Origin: Mycobacterium sp. ELW1
Lineage (GTDB): Bacteria; Actinomycetota; Actinomycetes; Mycobacteriales; Mycobacteriaceae
NCBI RefSeq assembly: GCF_008329905.1
Contig: NZ_CP032155.1
Coordinates: 1,116,001-1,180,000 of the forward strand
DNA: 64,000 bases
Direction of reading: 5' to 3'
The translations under genes were made by a program, and so were the position numbers. Shown piece by piece: positions 1-10,276 of the stretch (position 1 is the stretch's first letter; the number at the start of each line of letters is the position of its first letter). Below the pieces are notes generated by a model. That model ran no database searches and was not told where the DNA came from. It saw only the letters and a program-made list of their open reading frames with translations.

Positions 1-198
1 GCCGTCGGCGCAGTCGATCTCCGCGGTCGTGCCGAACGAGCCGTAGTTGATGGTGTTGCCGACCTCGACCTGAGCGCCTGAGCTACCGGCGGTTGCCGTA
101 GGCGAGGGGGAGTCCTTGCTGGTGGATCCGCAGCCCGCCAGTGCGACGGCGGCGAGAACGCTGATCCCAGCGATGAGTGTGGGGGAGTGCATCGGCAT
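1..198 (-). CDS. Lipoprotein, N-terminal part (DUF3060-like)
   Basis: Only the first 66 codons are inside the window; the gene continues past the left edge. The start (ATG at 198) follows an AAGGA ribosome site seven bases upstream. A hydrophobic signal segment ends in the lipobox LAGC (Cys23), followed by a Ser/Thr/Pro-rich linker, so the product should be lipidated and held at the outer face of the membrane. The visible mature part (VEVGNTINYGSFGTTAEIDC) resembles the opening of DUF3060 repeats in mycobacterial lipoproteins. That family call is tentative because the diagnostic region is outside the window. Confidence 0.7.
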   Translation of the reverse strand, partial: MPMHSPTLIAGISVLAAVALAGCGSTSKDSPSPTATAGSSGAQVEVGNTINYGSFGTTAEIDCADG

Positions 199-524
199 TC
201 GTCCGTCCTTCGCGATTTCGCCGGAACGCGGTCGATCCGGTTCGTCATTCCTAACTCGTGCTGTCGTTGACGACGTTATCGGCGATCGCGGTGTTGGACG
301 ACCCCTGCGTGGTCACCGCCGCCACGATGCCGACGCCGCCACCGGGGATGTGACCGTTCCGGTGATACCAACCGGCAAGGCGGCAACGCAGGTCATGATG
401 AACCCGCCGCCGGTGTCCCCAGCTCACCGACATGCCTCACTTTCCATCAACCCGAGTTGGAGCCCACGTGGCAGCCGGTCGGTCAACTAGAGTTCTCCGT
501 CGATCCACCAGTGAAGGGTTTGTG
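199..524. other. Intergenic region, no convincing gene
   Basis: A 326-base gap between the divergent lipoprotein and TetR genes. It must carry both promoters, but no strong promoter or operator palindrome could be picked out. A 60-codon minus-strand open frame (433 to 251) ends in GSSNTAIADNVVNDSTS, which looks faintly like the repeat of a secreted protein. It has no ribosome site and no recognisable domain, so it is not called as a gene. Confidence 0.5.
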
Positions 525-1163
525 ATGACACCTCGGCCGGAACCGGAGTCGGCGGCTGCCCGTCCGCGCCCGGGCAACCGGACGTCGGCGAGGTCGAGCA
601 AGCTCAGCCGCGAGGTCATCGTCAACGCGGCCCTGACCTTCCTCGATCGGGAGGGCTGGGACGGTTTGACGATCAACGCCCTGGCCACCCAGTTGGGCAC
701 CAAGGGCCCGTCGCTCTACAACCACGTCCACAGCTTGGAAGATCTGCGTCGCACGGTCCGCATGCACGTCATCGACGACATCCTGCAGATGCTGTCCACC
801 GTCGGGCAGGGCCGCACCCGCGACGACGCCGTGACCGCGATGGCCAGCGCCTACCGCAGCTACGCGCACCACCACCCGGGCCGCTATTCGGCGTTCACCC
901 GCATGCCGTTGGGCGGTGATGACCCCGAGTTCACGGCCGCGTCGCATGCCGCCGCGGCCCCGGTCATCGAGGTGCTGGCGTCCTACGGCCTGGACGGCGA
1001 CGACGCGTTTTATGCCTCGCTGGAGTTCTGGGCGGCGCTGCACGGGTTCGTGCTGCTGGAGATGACGGGCGTGATGGACATGGTCGACACCGACGCCGTG
1101 TTCTCCGACATGGTCTTGCGGCTGGCCGCCGGGATGGCGCACCGAAACGGAGCGCACGGCTGA
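525..1163 (+). CDS. TetR/AcrR family regulator with WHG-type C-terminal domain
   Basis: A 212-residue one-component repressor. The N-terminal helix-turn-helix lies at about residues 45-65 (LTINALATQLGTKGPSLYNH). The C-terminal ligand domain contains the W-x-x-L-H-G-F-V signature of WHG-type TetR proteins (FWAALHGFVLLEMTG). Start chosen at ATG 525, just downstream of GAAGGG; the frame is open further upstream but without a ribosome site. It stands alone, divergent from the lipoprotein gene and upstream of the str operon promoter. Ligand and targets are unknown; the divergent lipoprotein gene is the nearest candidate target. Confidence 0.85.
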   Translation: MTPRPEPESAAARPRPGNRTSARSSKLSREVIVNAALTFLDREGWDGLTINALATQLGTKGPSLYNHVHSLEDLRRTVRMHVIDDILQMLSTVGQGRTRDDAVTAMASAYRSYAHHHPGRYSAFTRMPLGGDDPEFTAASHAAAAPVIEVLASYGLDGDDAFYASLEFWAALHGFVLLEMTGVMDMVDTDAVFSDMVLRLAAGMAHRNGAHG

Positions 1164-1494
1164 GCCCGCATCGAGCACCCGAATAACGGTGCTATGGGAA
1201 CCGGTGCCGACATTCACGCGTTGACCTGCAGTAAGGCCCGCTAGGAGGCCCGCGCACCGAGTTTGGAGGGGCGTGCCGCGCCTGGTATCGTGGGAGATCG
1301 TGCCTGGCCGTTAGGGGCGCTTGCGGAGACGCATGCGCGCACGCCGGGCCAATTCGCATGTCCAGTATGCATCGGATCCGACCGGTGCACGGTGTGTGCG
1401 ACACGCCCGGCAGCGGGGTAAGCCGCAGGGCTAAAACTGCAGTACAGAGACTTGAAGAACGTTGAAAGACGCACGAGAGACAGAAAGCCGGTAA
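1164..1494 (+). promoter_or_regulatory. str operon promoter and long leader
   Basis: A 331-base gene-free stretch ahead of rpsL. A good sigma-A-like promoter is visible: TTGGAG at 1263-1268, a 17-base spacer and TATCGT at 1286-1291. Transcription from it would give a 5' leader of nearly 200 bases before the S12 start. A second weak AT-richer patch (GGCTAAAACT, near 1430) could be an additional -10. The length of the leader leaves room for growth-rate or autogenous control, but no strong hairpin was found in it. Confidence 0.55.
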
Positions 1495-1869
1495 ATGCCA
1501 ACCATTCAGCAGCTGGTCCGCAAGGGTCGCACCGACAAGGTCGCGAAGGTGAAGACCGCCGCCCTCAAGGGCAGCCCGCAGCGCCGCGGCGTGTGCACCC
1601 GCGTGTACACGACCACCCCGAAGAAGCCGAACTCGGCACTTCGCAAGGTGGCGCGCGTGAAGCTGACGACCGGCGTCGAGGTCACCGCCTACATCCCCGG
1701 TGAGGGCCACAACCTGCAGGAGCACTCGATGGTGCTGGTGCGCGGTGGTCGTGTGAAGGACCTCCCCGGTGTGCGTTACAAGATCATCCGCGGCTCGCTG
1801 GACACCCAGGGCGTCAAGAACCGCAAGCAGGCCCGTAGCCGTTACGGCGCGAAGAAGGAGAAGAGCTGA
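1495..1869 (+). CDS. rpsL: 30S ribosomal protein S12
   Basis: Full-length S12 (124 aa), a decoding-centre protein of the small subunit. The conserved [13 protein letters not shown] block is intact. Lys43 and Lys88, the positions where mycobacterial streptomycin-resistance substitutions fall, are both lysine, so this is the sensitive-type allele. First gene of the str operon; its stop overlaps the rpsG start by one base (TGATG), indicating translational coupling. Confidence 0.99.
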   Translation: MPTIQQLVRKGRTDKVAKVKTAALKGSPQRRGVCTRVYTTTPKKPNSALRKVARVKLTTGVEVTAYIPGEGHNLQEHSMVLVRGGRVKDLPGVRYKIIRGSLDTQGVKNRKQARSRYGAKKEKS

Positions 1870-2339
1870 TGCCGCGTAAGGGTCCCGCTCCCAAGCGTCC
1901 ACTCGTCAACGATCCGGTCTACGGGTCCCAGCTGGTCACCCAGCTGGTCAATAAGGTTCTGTTGGACGGGAAGAAATCGTTGGCCGAGCGCATTGTTTAT
2001 GGCGCGCTCGAGCAGGCTCGCGAGAAGACCGGTACCGATCCGGTCCTCACGCTGAAGCGAGCGATGGATAACGTCAAGCCCGCCCTCGAGGTGCGTAGCC
2101 GCCGCGTCGGTGGCGCCACCTACCAGGTGCCCGTCGAGGTGCGCCCCGAGCGCTCCACCACGCTGGCCCTGCGCTGGTTGGTCAGCTTCTCGAAGCAGCG
2201 TCGCGAAAAGACCATGATCGAGCGGCTGGCCAACGAACTCCTCGACGCGAGCAACGGCCTTGGCGCCGCAGTGAAGCGACGCGAGGACGTTCACAAGATG
2301 GCTGAGGCGAACCGGGCCTTCGCGCACTACCGCTGGTGA
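1869..2339 (+). CDS. rpsG: 30S ribosomal protein S7
   Basis: 156-residue S7, the primary 16S 3'-domain assembly protein of the 30S head. It begins [20 protein letters not shown] and ends in the usual FAHYRW tail. The start codon overlaps the rpsL stop, so S12 and S7 should be made in equal amounts. In many bacteria S7 is the autogenous repressor of this operon; no S7-binding hairpin was identified here. Confidence 0.99.
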   Translation: MPRKGPAPKRPLVNDPVYGSQLVTQLVNKVLLDGKKSLAERIVYGALEQAREKTGTDPVLTLKRAMDNVKPALEVRSRRVGGATYQVPVEVRPERSTTLALRWLVSFSKQRREKTMIERLANELLDASNGLGAAVKRREDVHKMAEANRAFAHYRW

Positions 2340-2426
2340 TCGCATCGCCGGAGTCGCGCGACGAAGCGTGGCTGCGGTGGCGTCTTCATACACCGAACTA
2401 AGAAGCGAAAGAGTGGGAATTTAGCC

Positions 2427-4529
2427 GTGGCACAGGACGTGCTCACCGACCTGAACAAGGTCCGCAACATCGGCATCATGGCGCACATCGATGCCGGCAA
2501 GACGACGACGACCGAGCGCATCCTCTTCTACACCGGTATCTCGTACAAGATCGGTGAGGTGCACGACGGTGCCGCCACGATGGACTGGATGGAGCAGGAG
2601 CAGGAGCGGGGTATCACGATCACCTCGGCCGCTACCACCTGCTTCTGGAACGACAACCAGATCAACATCATCGACACCCCGGGCCACGTCGACTTCACCG
2701 TCGAGGTGGAGCGCTCGCTGCGCGTGCTCGACGGTGCCGTGGCCGTCTTCGACGGCAAGGAAGGTGTCGAGCCGCAGTCCGAGCAGGTCTGGCGTCAGGC
2801 CGACAAGTACGACGTGCCGCGCATCTGCTTCGTCAACAAGATGGACAAGCTGGGCGCCGACTTCTACTTCTCGGTGCAGACCATGAAGGATCGCCTCGGC
2901 GCGAACGTGGTCCCGATCCAGCTTCCGATCGGCTCCGAGGGTGACTTCGAGGGCGTCGTCGACCTGGTCGAGATGAAGGCCAAGGTCTGGCGCGGCGAGA
3001 CCAAGCTCGGCGAGAAGTACGACGTCGTCGACATCCCGGCCGATTTGCAGGAAAAGGCCGAGGAATATCGCACCGCGATGATCGAGTCCATCGCCGAGGC
3101 CGATGACGACCTCATGGAGAAGTACCTGGGCGGCGAAGAGCTGACCGTTGAGGAGATCAAGGCCGGCCTGCGCAAGCTGACCGTCACCAGCGCGGGTTAC
3201 CCGGTGCTGTGCGGTTCCGCGTTCAAGAACAAGGGCGTGCAGCCCATGCTCGACGCGGTCATCGACTACCTGCCGACCCCGCTCGACGTTGCGGCCGCCG
3301 AAGGTCACCGCCCGGGCAAGGAAGACGACATCGTCTTGCGCAAGCCGTCGGCCGACGAGCCGTTCTCCGGTCTGGCGTTCAAGGTGGCCACGCACCCGTT
3401 CTTCGGCAAGCTGACCTACGTCCGGGTGTACTCGGGCAAGGTCGACTCCGGCGCGCAGGTCATCAACTCGACCAAGGGCAAGAAGGAGCGGCTGGGCAAG
3501 CTGTTCCAGATGCACTCCAACAAGGAGAACCCGGTCGAGTCGGCGTCCGCCGGCCACATCTACGCGGTGATCGGCCTCAAGGACACCACCACCGGTGACA
3601 CCCTGAGTGATCCGAACGACCAGGTTGTGCTCGAGTCGATGACCTTCCCGGATCCCGTTATCCAGGTCGCCATCGAGCCCAAGACGAAGAGTGACCAGGA
3701 GAAGCTGTCCCTGGCCATTCAGAAGCTGGCCGAAGAGGATCCGACCTTCAAGGTCAACCAGGACCACGAGACCGGCCAGACCATCATCGGCGGCATGGGC
3801 GAGCTCCACCTGGACATCCTGGTGGACCGGATGCGCCGCGAGTTCAAGGTCGAGGCCAACGTCGGCAAGCCGCAGGTCGCCTACAAGGAGACCATCAAGC
3901 GCGCGGTCGACAAAGTCGAGTTCACGCACAAGAAGCAGACCGGTGGCTCCGGCCAGTTCGCGAAGGTTCTCGTCGCCATCGAGCCGTTTGTCGGCGAAGA
4001 CGGCGCGACCTACGAGTTCGAGAACAGGGTCACCGGTGGCCGCATCCCGCGCGAGTACATCCCGTCGGTGGATGCCGGTGCGCAGGACGCCATGCAGTAC
4101 GGTGTGCTCGCCGGTTACCCGCTGGTGAACTTGAAGCTCATCCTGCTCGACGGCGCGTACCACGACGTCGACTCGTCGGAAATGGCCTTCAAGATCGCCG
4201 GCTCCCAGGCGCTGAAAAAGGCTGCCGCGCAAGCGCAGCCGGTCATCCTGGAGCCTGTTATGGCCGTCGAGGTCACGACGCCCGAGGATTACATGGGCGA
4301 CGTGATCGGCGACCTGAACTCCCGCCGTGGTCAGATCCAAGCCATGGAGGAGCGCAGCGGTGCTCGCGTCGTCAAGGCGCACGTGCCGCTGTCGGAGATG
4401 TTCGGCTACGTCGGGGACCTGCGGTCCCGGACCCAGGGCCGGGCGAACTACTCCATGGTTTTCGATTCGTACGCTGAAGTTCCGGCGAACGTCTCGAAGG
4501 AGATCATCGCGAAGGCGACGGGTCAGTAA
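2427..4529 (+). CDS. fusA: Elongation factor G
   Basis: 700-residue translational GTPase that drives ribosomal translocation and, with RRF, recycling. GTP-binding motifs are in place: [13 protein letters not shown] (P-loop), the [11 protein letters not shown] switch region, DTPGHVDF and NKMDKLGAD. Domains II-V follow at normal length. GTG start at 2427. The 87-base gap after rpsG has no terminator, so it is probably cotranscribed with rpsL-rpsG. Confidence 0.99.
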   Translation: MAQDVLTDLNKVRNIGIMAHIDAGKTTTTERILFYTGISYKIGEVHDGAATMDWMEQEQERGITITSAATTCFWNDNQINIIDTPGHVDFTVEVERSLRVLDGAVAVFDGKEGVEPQSEQVWRQADKYDVPRICFVNKMDKLGADFYFSVQTMKDRLGANVVPIQLPIGSEGDFEGVVDLVEMKAKVWRGETKLGEKYDVVDIPADLQEKAEEYRTAMIESIAEADDDLMEKYLGGEELTVEEIKAGLRKLTVTSAGYPVLCGSAFKNKGVQPMLDAVIDYLPTPLDVAAAEGHRPGKEDDIVLRKPSADEPFSGLAFKVATHPFFGKLTYVRVYSGKVDSGAQVINSTKGKKERLGKLFQMHSNKENPVESASAGHIYAVIGLKDTTTGDTLSDPNDQVVLESMTFPDPVIQVAIEPKTKSDQEKLSLAIQKLAEEDPTFKVNQDHETGQTIIGGMGELHLDILVDRMRREFKVEANVGKPQVAYKETIKRAVDKVEFTHKKQTGGSGQFAKVLVAIEPFVGEDGATYEFENRVTGGRIPREYIPSVDAGAQDAMQYGVLAGYPLVNLKLILLDGAYHDVDSSEMAFKIAGSQALKKAAAQAQPVILEPVMAVEVTTPEDYMGDVIGDLNSRRGQIQAMEERSGARVVKAHVPLSEMFGYVGDLRSRTQGRANYSMVFDSYAEVPANVSKEIIAKATGQ

Positions 4530-4605
4530 TCCGTTGCTCTGGCAACACAACTGAAGAAATCAACACTGCTTTAGCAAGCAACAACAAGTCCAGGAGGACA
4601 CAGAA
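4530..4605 (+). promoter_or_regulatory. fusA-tuf spacer with small hairpin and tuf ribosome site
   Basis: 76 bases. A compact stem (GTTGC-TCTG-GCAAC, 4533-4546) follows the fusA stop and could act as an attenuator or 3'-end stabiliser. A strong AGGAGG lies a few bases before the tuf GTG. EF-Tu is needed in large excess over EF-G, so processing or an extra promoter here would make sense, but none is obvious. Confidence 0.35.
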
Positions 4606-5796
4606 GTGGCGAAGGCGAAGTTCGAGCGGACGAAGCCGCACGTCAACATCGGGACCATCGGTCACGTTGACCACGGCAAGACCACGCTTACCGCAGCAAT
4701 CACCAAGGTTCTGCACGATAAGTACCCGGCGTTGAACGAATCGCGCGCATTCGACCAGATCGACAATGCGCCCGAGGAGCGTCAGCGCGGTATCACCATC
4801 AACATCTCCCACGTGGAGTACCAGACCGAGAAGCGTCACTACGCGCACGTCGACGCCCCCGGCCACGCTGACTACATCAAGAACATGATCACCGGTGCCG
4901 CCCAGATGGACGGCGCGATTCTGGTGGTCGCCGCCACCGACGGTCCCATGCCGCAGACCCGCGAGCACGTGCTGCTCGCCCGCCAGGTCGGCGTCCCCTA
5001 CATCCTGGTGGCGCTGAACAAGGCCGACATGGTCGACGACGAGGAGCTCCTGGAGCTCGTCGAGCTGGAGGTCCGCGAACTGCTGGCCGCTCAGGAGTTC
5101 GACGAGGAAGCCCCGGTCATCAAGGTGTCCGCACTCAAGGCCCTCGAGGGTGACCCGCAGTGGGTCAAGAGCGTCGAGGATCTGATGGACGCCGTCGATG
5201 AGTCGATCCCGGACCCGGTCCGCGACACCGACAAGCCGTTCCTGATGCCCGTCGAGGACGTCTTCACGATCACCGGCCGCGGCACCGTGGTCACCGGTCG
5301 CGTCGAGCGTGGCGTGATCAACGTGAACGAGGAAGTCGAGATCGTCGGCATCAAGCCGACCGTCACCAAGACCACGGTCACCGGTGTGGAAATGTTCCGC
5401 AAGCTGCTCGACCAGGGCCAGGCCGGCGACAACGTCGGTCTGCTGGTTCGTGGCGTCAAGCGCGAGGATGTCGAGCGCGGCCAGGTCGTCGTGAAGCCCG
5501 GCACCACCACCCCGCACACCGAGTTCGAGGGCAGCGTCTACATCCTGTCCAAGGACGAGGGCGGCCGGCACACGCCGTTCTTCAACAACTACCGCCCGCA
5601 GTTCTACTTCCGTACCACGGACGTGACCGGCGTGGTGACCCTCCCCGAGGGCACCGAGATGGTGATGCCCGGTGACAACACCGACATCTCCGTCAAGCTG
5701 ATCCAGCCGGTGGCCATGGACGAGGGCCTGCGGTTCGCGATCCGCGAAGGTGGCCGCACCGTCGGCGCCGGCCGGGTCACCAAGATCATCAAGTGA
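4606..5796 (+). CDS. tuf: Elongation factor Tu
   Basis: 396-residue EF-Tu, delivering aminoacyl-tRNA to the ribosomal A site. Signature GTPase motifs: [23 protein letters not shown] and NKADMVDD; domains II and III are complete and end in RVTKIIK. GTG start preceded by AGGAGG. Last gene of the str operon, closed by a strong terminator immediately downstream. Confidence 0.99.
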   Translation: MAKAKFERTKPHVNIGTIGHVDHGKTTLTAAITKVLHDKYPALNESRAFDQIDNAPEERQRGITINISHVEYQTEKRHYAHVDAPGHADYIKNMITGAAQMDGAILVVAATDGPMPQTREHVLLARQVGVPYILVALNKADMVDDEELLELVELEVRELLAAQEFDEEAPVIKVSALKALEGDPQWVKSVEDLMDAVDESIPDPVRDTDKPFLMPVEDVFTITGRGTVVTGRVERGVINVNEEVEIVGIKPTVTKTTVTGVEMFRKLLDQGQAGDNVGLLVRGVKREDVERGQVVVKPGTTTPHTEFEGSVYILSKDEGGRHTPFFNNYRPQFYFRTTDVTGVVTLPEGTEMVMPGDNTDISVKLIQPVAMDEGLRFAIREGGRTVGAGRVTKIIK

Positions 5797-5812
5797 TCTG
5801 AATTTCGTCGCG

Positions 5813-5850
5813 AAGCGGCGCTCACCTTCGGGTGGGCGCCGCTTTCGTTT
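5813..5850 (+). terminator. Intrinsic terminator after tuf
   Basis: A 14-bp stem (5813-5826 with 5831-5844, one G-U pair) with a stable TTCG tetraloop, followed by TCGTTT. It begins 16 bases after the tuf stop and should end the str transcript. Confidence 0.9.
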
Positions 5851-5907
5851 GCCGGAAACCACTGTTGCGCCGGTGCTAGGCTTCGGCATCCACAGCGGGG
5901 TGGGGCC

Positions 5908-6207
5908 ATGGACGACGACGATTACCAGCAGCCGGCATACCCGCCGTCGGTCCTCTTCGGCGGCGCGGCGCTGCTGGCTGTGCTCGGTGGAATCGTCGCG
6001 TCGGTGCTCATGGTCAGCGCGGCGAGCGTCGCCATCCACCATTCACCCCCGGCGCCCCGCAGCCAGCCGGCCGCCCACCCGGCGTCGCCGGCGCCTGTTC
6101 GGCCCGCGGCGCCGGCAGAGCCCGACGCTCACAACAGTCTCGAGGTGTTCGTCAATCGATTGGTCCCGCAGTTGCCGGCCTTGGATCAGCTACTGCAAAC
6201 CCCCTGA
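5908..6207 (+). CDS. Small single-pass membrane protein, Pro/Ala-rich tail
   Basis: 99 residues, function unknown. An acidic N-terminus (MDDDDYQQPAYPPS) is followed by one clear membrane helix (about residues 16-43), then a Pro/Ala-rich extended segment and a short C-terminal amphipathic piece (LVPQLPALDQLLQ). A GGGGTGGGG stretch just before the ATG could serve as ribosome site. Codon use is typical for the genome. It sits alone between the str terminator and the next membrane gene. No domain recognised. Confidence 0.65.
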   Translation: MDDDDYQQPAYPPSVLFGGAALLAVLGGIVASVLMVSAASVAIHHSPPAPRSQPAAHPASPAPVRPAAPAEPDAHNSLEVFVNRLVPQLPALDQLLQTP

Positions 6208-6285
6208 ACTGCAACAAGTGGTCCCTAGCGGGTGTCTTGGAGTTAGTCTGATCGCGACATTGCTGGCCGAGAAGGGGTGTGCCAA

Positions 6286-7137
6286 ATGTTCGGGCGGTAT
6301 CTCAAAGCGCAATTGACCGTGCTGCTGTTCGGCGGCCTCGTCGGTCCGATCTTCCTGATCGTCTACTTCGCTCTCGGGCCGATGGCGCGGCCGTACATCG
6401 GGTGGATGTTCTGGGTCGGCCTGCTGATCACAGCGGGCGACGTGCTCGCCGCCCTGTGGTTGACCAACGCCGGTATGAAGTCGGCGGCCAAGCACGAGGA
6501 GCTGAACCAGAACGGTGTTCTGGTGCTGGCGCAGATCACCGGTATCTCGGATACGTCGTGGTTCGTCAACGACCAACAGATGATCAAGGTGAACCTCCAC
6601 TTCGAGGTGCCCGGCTATCAGGGTTTCGACACCCAGGAGACCATGGCGTCGAGCCCCACCCGCATGCAGATCCTCAACGCCCACAAGTTGGTCGCGCTCG
6701 TCGAGCCGGGCACGCAGAAATACGAAATCGACTGGAACGCCAGCGCTTTGATCGCCGGTGTGGTGCCCGCGCAGTTCACGCTCGCCGAGGACAACAAGAC
6801 CTACGACCTGCGGGGGCAGGCAGGGCCGTTGATGGAGATCATGCAGATCTTGCGCGCCAATGGCGTGCCGATGAACGGCACCATCGACATCCGGTCCAAT
6901 CCTGCTGTGCGCCAGCAGGTGATGGCCGTTGTTCGGCGGGCTGCCACCGGGCAGCCGGCGACTGCGCCGCCGCAACAGTTTGCGCAGCCCGCTGCCGCCC
7001 CGCCGTACGTGCCGCCGCCGATGCCGGAAGTGTCGACCGCACAACGTCTTCAAGAACTCGAGACCCTGAGGGCCACCGGCTCGATCACCGAGGCTGAATA
7101 CACCGCCAAGCGACAACAGATCCTGGCCGACCTCTAG
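6286..7137 (+). CDS. Membrane protein with C-terminal SHOCT domain (Rv0686-like position)
   Basis: 283 residues. Two membrane helices lie at the N-terminus (about residues 8-30 and 38-62), followed by a soluble domain and a Pro/Ala-rich linker. The last ~30 residues ([34 protein letters not shown]) form a SHOCT motif, a short oligomerisation domain typical of membrane protein C-termini. Start at ATG 6286 because GAAGGGG lies eight bases upstream. It occupies the place of Rv0686 after tuf in M. tuberculosis. Role unknown. Confidence 0.85.
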   Translation: MFGRYLKAQLTVLLFGGLVGPIFLIVYFALGPMARPYIGWMFWVGLLITAGDVLAALWLTNAGMKSAAKHEELNQNGVLVLAQITGISDTSWFVNDQQMIKVNLHFEVPGYQGFDTQETMASSPTRMQILNAHKLVALVEPGTQKYEIDWNASALIAGVVPAQFTLAEDNKTYDLRGQAGPLMEIMQILRANGVPMNGTIDIRSNPAVRQQVMAVVRRAATGQPATAPPQQFAQPAAAPPYVPPPMPEVSTAQRLQELETLRATGSITEAEYTAKRQQILADL

Positions 7138-7190
7138 CTGATGTCCTCGACCGAAGCGCCGACGCGGGCCGACGAAAGGGAAGTGGTCTG

Positions 7191-8438
7191 GTGACATCTG
7201 CATCCGCGTCGTACGGCGTGCATTCCGAAGTGGGAACGCTGCGCAAGGTGCTGGTGTGTTCGCCCGGCCTGGCCCACGAGCGGCTGACCCCGACCAATTG
7301 CGACGACCTGCTGTTCGACGACGTGCTCTGGGTGCAGAACGCCCGCCGGGACCACTTCGACTTCATGGACAAGTTGCGGGACCGCGGTGTGGCGGTGGTC
7401 GAGTTGCACAACCTGCTCGCCGAGACGATGGATATTCCGGACGGCCGCACCTGGCTGCTCGACCGCAAGATCGTCGCCAACGAGGTCGGGATGGGACTGG
7501 TCGACGACACCAGATCGTTCCTCGACGAGCTACCCGCCCGTCGACTCGCCGAGTTCCTGATCGGCGGGTTGTCGACCCGCGACCTACCTGTCGACCTCGG
7601 CCGGGGCTACCGCGCCCTGGCCCGCGAGCATGCGGGAATCACCGAGTATCTGATGCCGCCGCTACCCAACACGCTGTACACCCGCGACACCACCTGCTGG
7701 ATCTACTCCGGTGTGACACTCAACCCGCTGTTCTGGCCGGCCCGGCACGACGAAACGCTGTTGATGAAGGCCATCTATGAGTTCCATCCCGACTTCGCCG
7801 GGTCGACGGTGTGGTGGGGTGACCCTGAAAAGTCTTGGGGGATGGCCACTATCGAGGGTGGAGATGTACTGGTGCCCGGCAACGGGGTGGTGTTGATCGG
7901 GATGAGCGAACGCACCTCGCGGCAGGCGATCACCCAGGTGGCGGCGACGCTGTTCGAACGCGGCGCGGCCGAACGGATCATCGTGGCGGGGATGCCCAAG
8001 CTGCGCGCCGCCATGCACCTCGACACGGTGTTCACCTTCGCCGATCGCGATGTCGTGACGATCTATCCCGAAATCGTAAACAACATCCAGACTTTCACGC
8101 TGCTGCCCAGCGATTCGGCCCCCGGCCTCGACGTCATCGAGGAGACCAAACCGTTCGTGGAGGTGGTCGCGAACGCCCTGGGCCTCAGCGCGCTGCGGGT
8201 GGTCGAAACCGGCGGCACCGCCTACGACTCTGAGCGGCAACAGTGGGACAGCGGCAACAACCTGGTGGCCGTCGAGCCGGGCGTGGTGTTCGCCTACGAC
8301 CGCAACACCCACACCAACTCGTTGCTGCGCAATGCCGGGGTCGAGGTCATCACGATCGTCGGTGCCGAACTGGGCCGCGGCCGCGGCGGCGGTCATTGCA
8401 TGACCTGCCCGATCATCCGCGACCCGGTCGCCTACTGA
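7191..8438 (+). CDS. arcA: Arginine deiminase
   Basis: 415-residue guanidino-modifying enzyme converting L-arginine to citrulline and ammonia. Family landmarks: [16 protein letters not shown] at the N-terminus, [21 protein letters not shown], and the C-terminal catalytic loop [14 protein letters not shown] with the nucleophile at about Cys403. GTG start at 7191, next to a CGAAAGGGAAG ribosome site. No carbamoyltransferase or carbamate kinase is nearby, so this is not a classical arcABC operon. It lies close to the arginine/ornithine block at 10273-14494, which suggests a local arginine-catabolism neighbourhood. Confidence 0.95.
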   Translation: MTSASASYGVHSEVGTLRKVLVCSPGLAHERLTPTNCDDLLFDDVLWVQNARRDHFDFMDKLRDRGVAVVELHNLLAETMDIPDGRTWLLDRKIVANEVGMGLVDDTRSFLDELPARRLAEFLIGGLSTRDLPVDLGRGYRALAREHAGITEYLMPPLPNTLYTRDTTCWIYSGVTLNPLFWPARHDETLLMKAIYEFHPDFAGSTVWWGDPEKSWGMATIEGGDVLVPGNGVVLIGMSERTSRQAITQVAATLFERGAAERIIVAGMPKLRAAMHLDTVFTFADRDVVTIYPEIVNNIQTFTLLPSDSAPGLDVIEETKPFVEVVANALGLSALRVVETGGTAYDSERQQWDSGNNLVAVEPGVVFAYDRNTHTNSLLRNAGVEVITIVGAELGRGRGGGHCMTCPIIRDPVAY

Positions 8439-8479
8439 GCCGACCGGATCCCGCGTCTGGTCCCCGGTGGACCGGTATT

Positions 8480-8493
8480 TAGAACACGTTCCA
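8480..8493 (+). promoter_or_regulatory. KstR-like operator
   Basis: TAGAACACGTTCCA fits the KstR operator pattern as I recall it (TNGAACNNGTTCNA), with both half-sites perfect. It lies 44 bases before the SDR start, a good position for repression. KstR is the TetR repressor of mycobacterial cholesterol catabolism. The link is inference from the motif only. Confidence 0.55.
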
Positions 8494-8521
8494 GTTCTCT
8501 TGCTAGCCTGGCCTGAGCTGA

Positions 8522-9391
<870 letters not shown>

Positions 9392-9394
9392 CGG

Positions 9395-10276
9395 TCAGCC
9401 CGGGAGTACCAGCACTGGAACGGGGCTGTGCCGCAGGATCTTCGAGCCGCGCGAGCCCAGGAACACCCGCGCGATTCCCCCAACGGGTGATGTGCCGATA
9501 GCCAGCAGGTCACCGTCCTGCCAATCGACGGCGTTCAGGGCATCGTCCCAACCGTTGCCGGTGGCCACCTCTAGATCCACGTCCGGACCCACCACGCCAT
9601 CGGCCTTCAACTGCGCCAACGCCTCCCGTGCGTAGCCGGCCAGCTGTTCGAGGATCGAATCCTCGGCGCTCAAGCCGACTTCCGGCGGGTACATCGTGCG
9701 GCCCCGAACCGCGAACGTGATCACCCGCATGGGCACGTTGAGCCGCCGACCGAGCGCGGCGACACGCTGGACGACATGCAGCGTGTCGGCCGTTCCCGGG
9801 TAGGCGGCCGTGATCCGGGTCAGGCCGCCCGCCTTCGAACCGCGATACCCGCGCGGGCTGATCGCCATCGGCACCGGCGAGGAGTGCAGCAGGCGGTCGG
9901 CGGTCGAGCCGATCACCACCTGCCCGAGCTTTCCGTCGGCGGCCGAGCCCAGGATCAGCACCTCGGCTTTCAGGTCGGAGATCGCCTCCAGTAGGCCGCC
10001 GGACACCGAACGGTGAGACACCTTGTGATACCTGACGTCCAGCCCATCGGCGATCGCGTCAATGCAGTCTCGGGCCTGCGCCGCGGAGGTCGTCGCCAAT
10101 TGTTCGGCGTACTGGGCATATTCGGCGTCGATTCGGCCCAGCGACGGAGTCATCCACGGTCGTGGAACGACGGTCACCACGGTCAGCGATGTCTGCAGGG
10201 TCCTGGCGGCTTCGACGGCCAGGTACAGGGGCGGGCGGCCACTCTTTCCCGCGAGGTAGCCGACGGCGACGGTCAC
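9395..10276 (-). CDS. Universal stress protein, two tandem Usp domains
   Basis: 293 residues with two Usp folds (about 1-140 and 150-293). The second carries the nucleotide-binding type motif (GTSPVGGIARVFLGSRGSKILRHSPVPVLVLP); the first has a parallel GSAADGKLGQVVIGSTADRLL. The ATG overlaps the permease stop by four bases (ATGA), so the two are translationally coupled. This pairing suggests the Usp protein may sense energy state or modulate the transporter; that is inference. Confidence 0.9.
   Translation of the reverse strand: MTVAVGYLAGKSGRPPLYLAVEAARTLQTSLTVVTVVPRPWMTPSLGRIDAEYAQYAEQLATTSAAQARDCIDAIADGLDVRYHKVSHRSVSGGLLEAISDLKAEVLILGSAADGKLGQVVIGSTADRLLHSSPVPMAISPRGYRGSKAGGLTRITAAYPGTADTLHVVQRVAALGRRLNVPMRVITFAVRGRTMYPPEVGLSAEDSILEQLAGYAREALAQLKADGVVGPDVDLEVATGNGWDDALNAVDWQDGDLLAIGTSPVGGIARVFLGSRGSKILRHSPVPVLVLPG

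Noticed and set aside
251..433. Small minus-strand frame next to the partial lipoprotein
   Set aside because: Its end looks a little like a secreted repeat, but there is no ribosome site, signal peptide or domain; kept only as a note in the intergenic entry.
2421..4550. 709-codon open frame antisense to fusA
   Set aside because: A GC-rich shadow of EF-G: low-complexity Leu/Asp/Arg/Val/Gly composition, no domain, no ribosome site, exactly opposite a highly conserved gene.
4504..6042. 512-codon open frame antisense to tuf
   Set aside because: Shadow frame that also runs through the tuf terminator; no motif.
8459..8473. GGTCC-CCGGT-GGACC hairpin, considered as the arcA terminator
   Set aside because: Only five base pairs, no T-tract, and it adjoins the promoter of the next gene; too weak to call.
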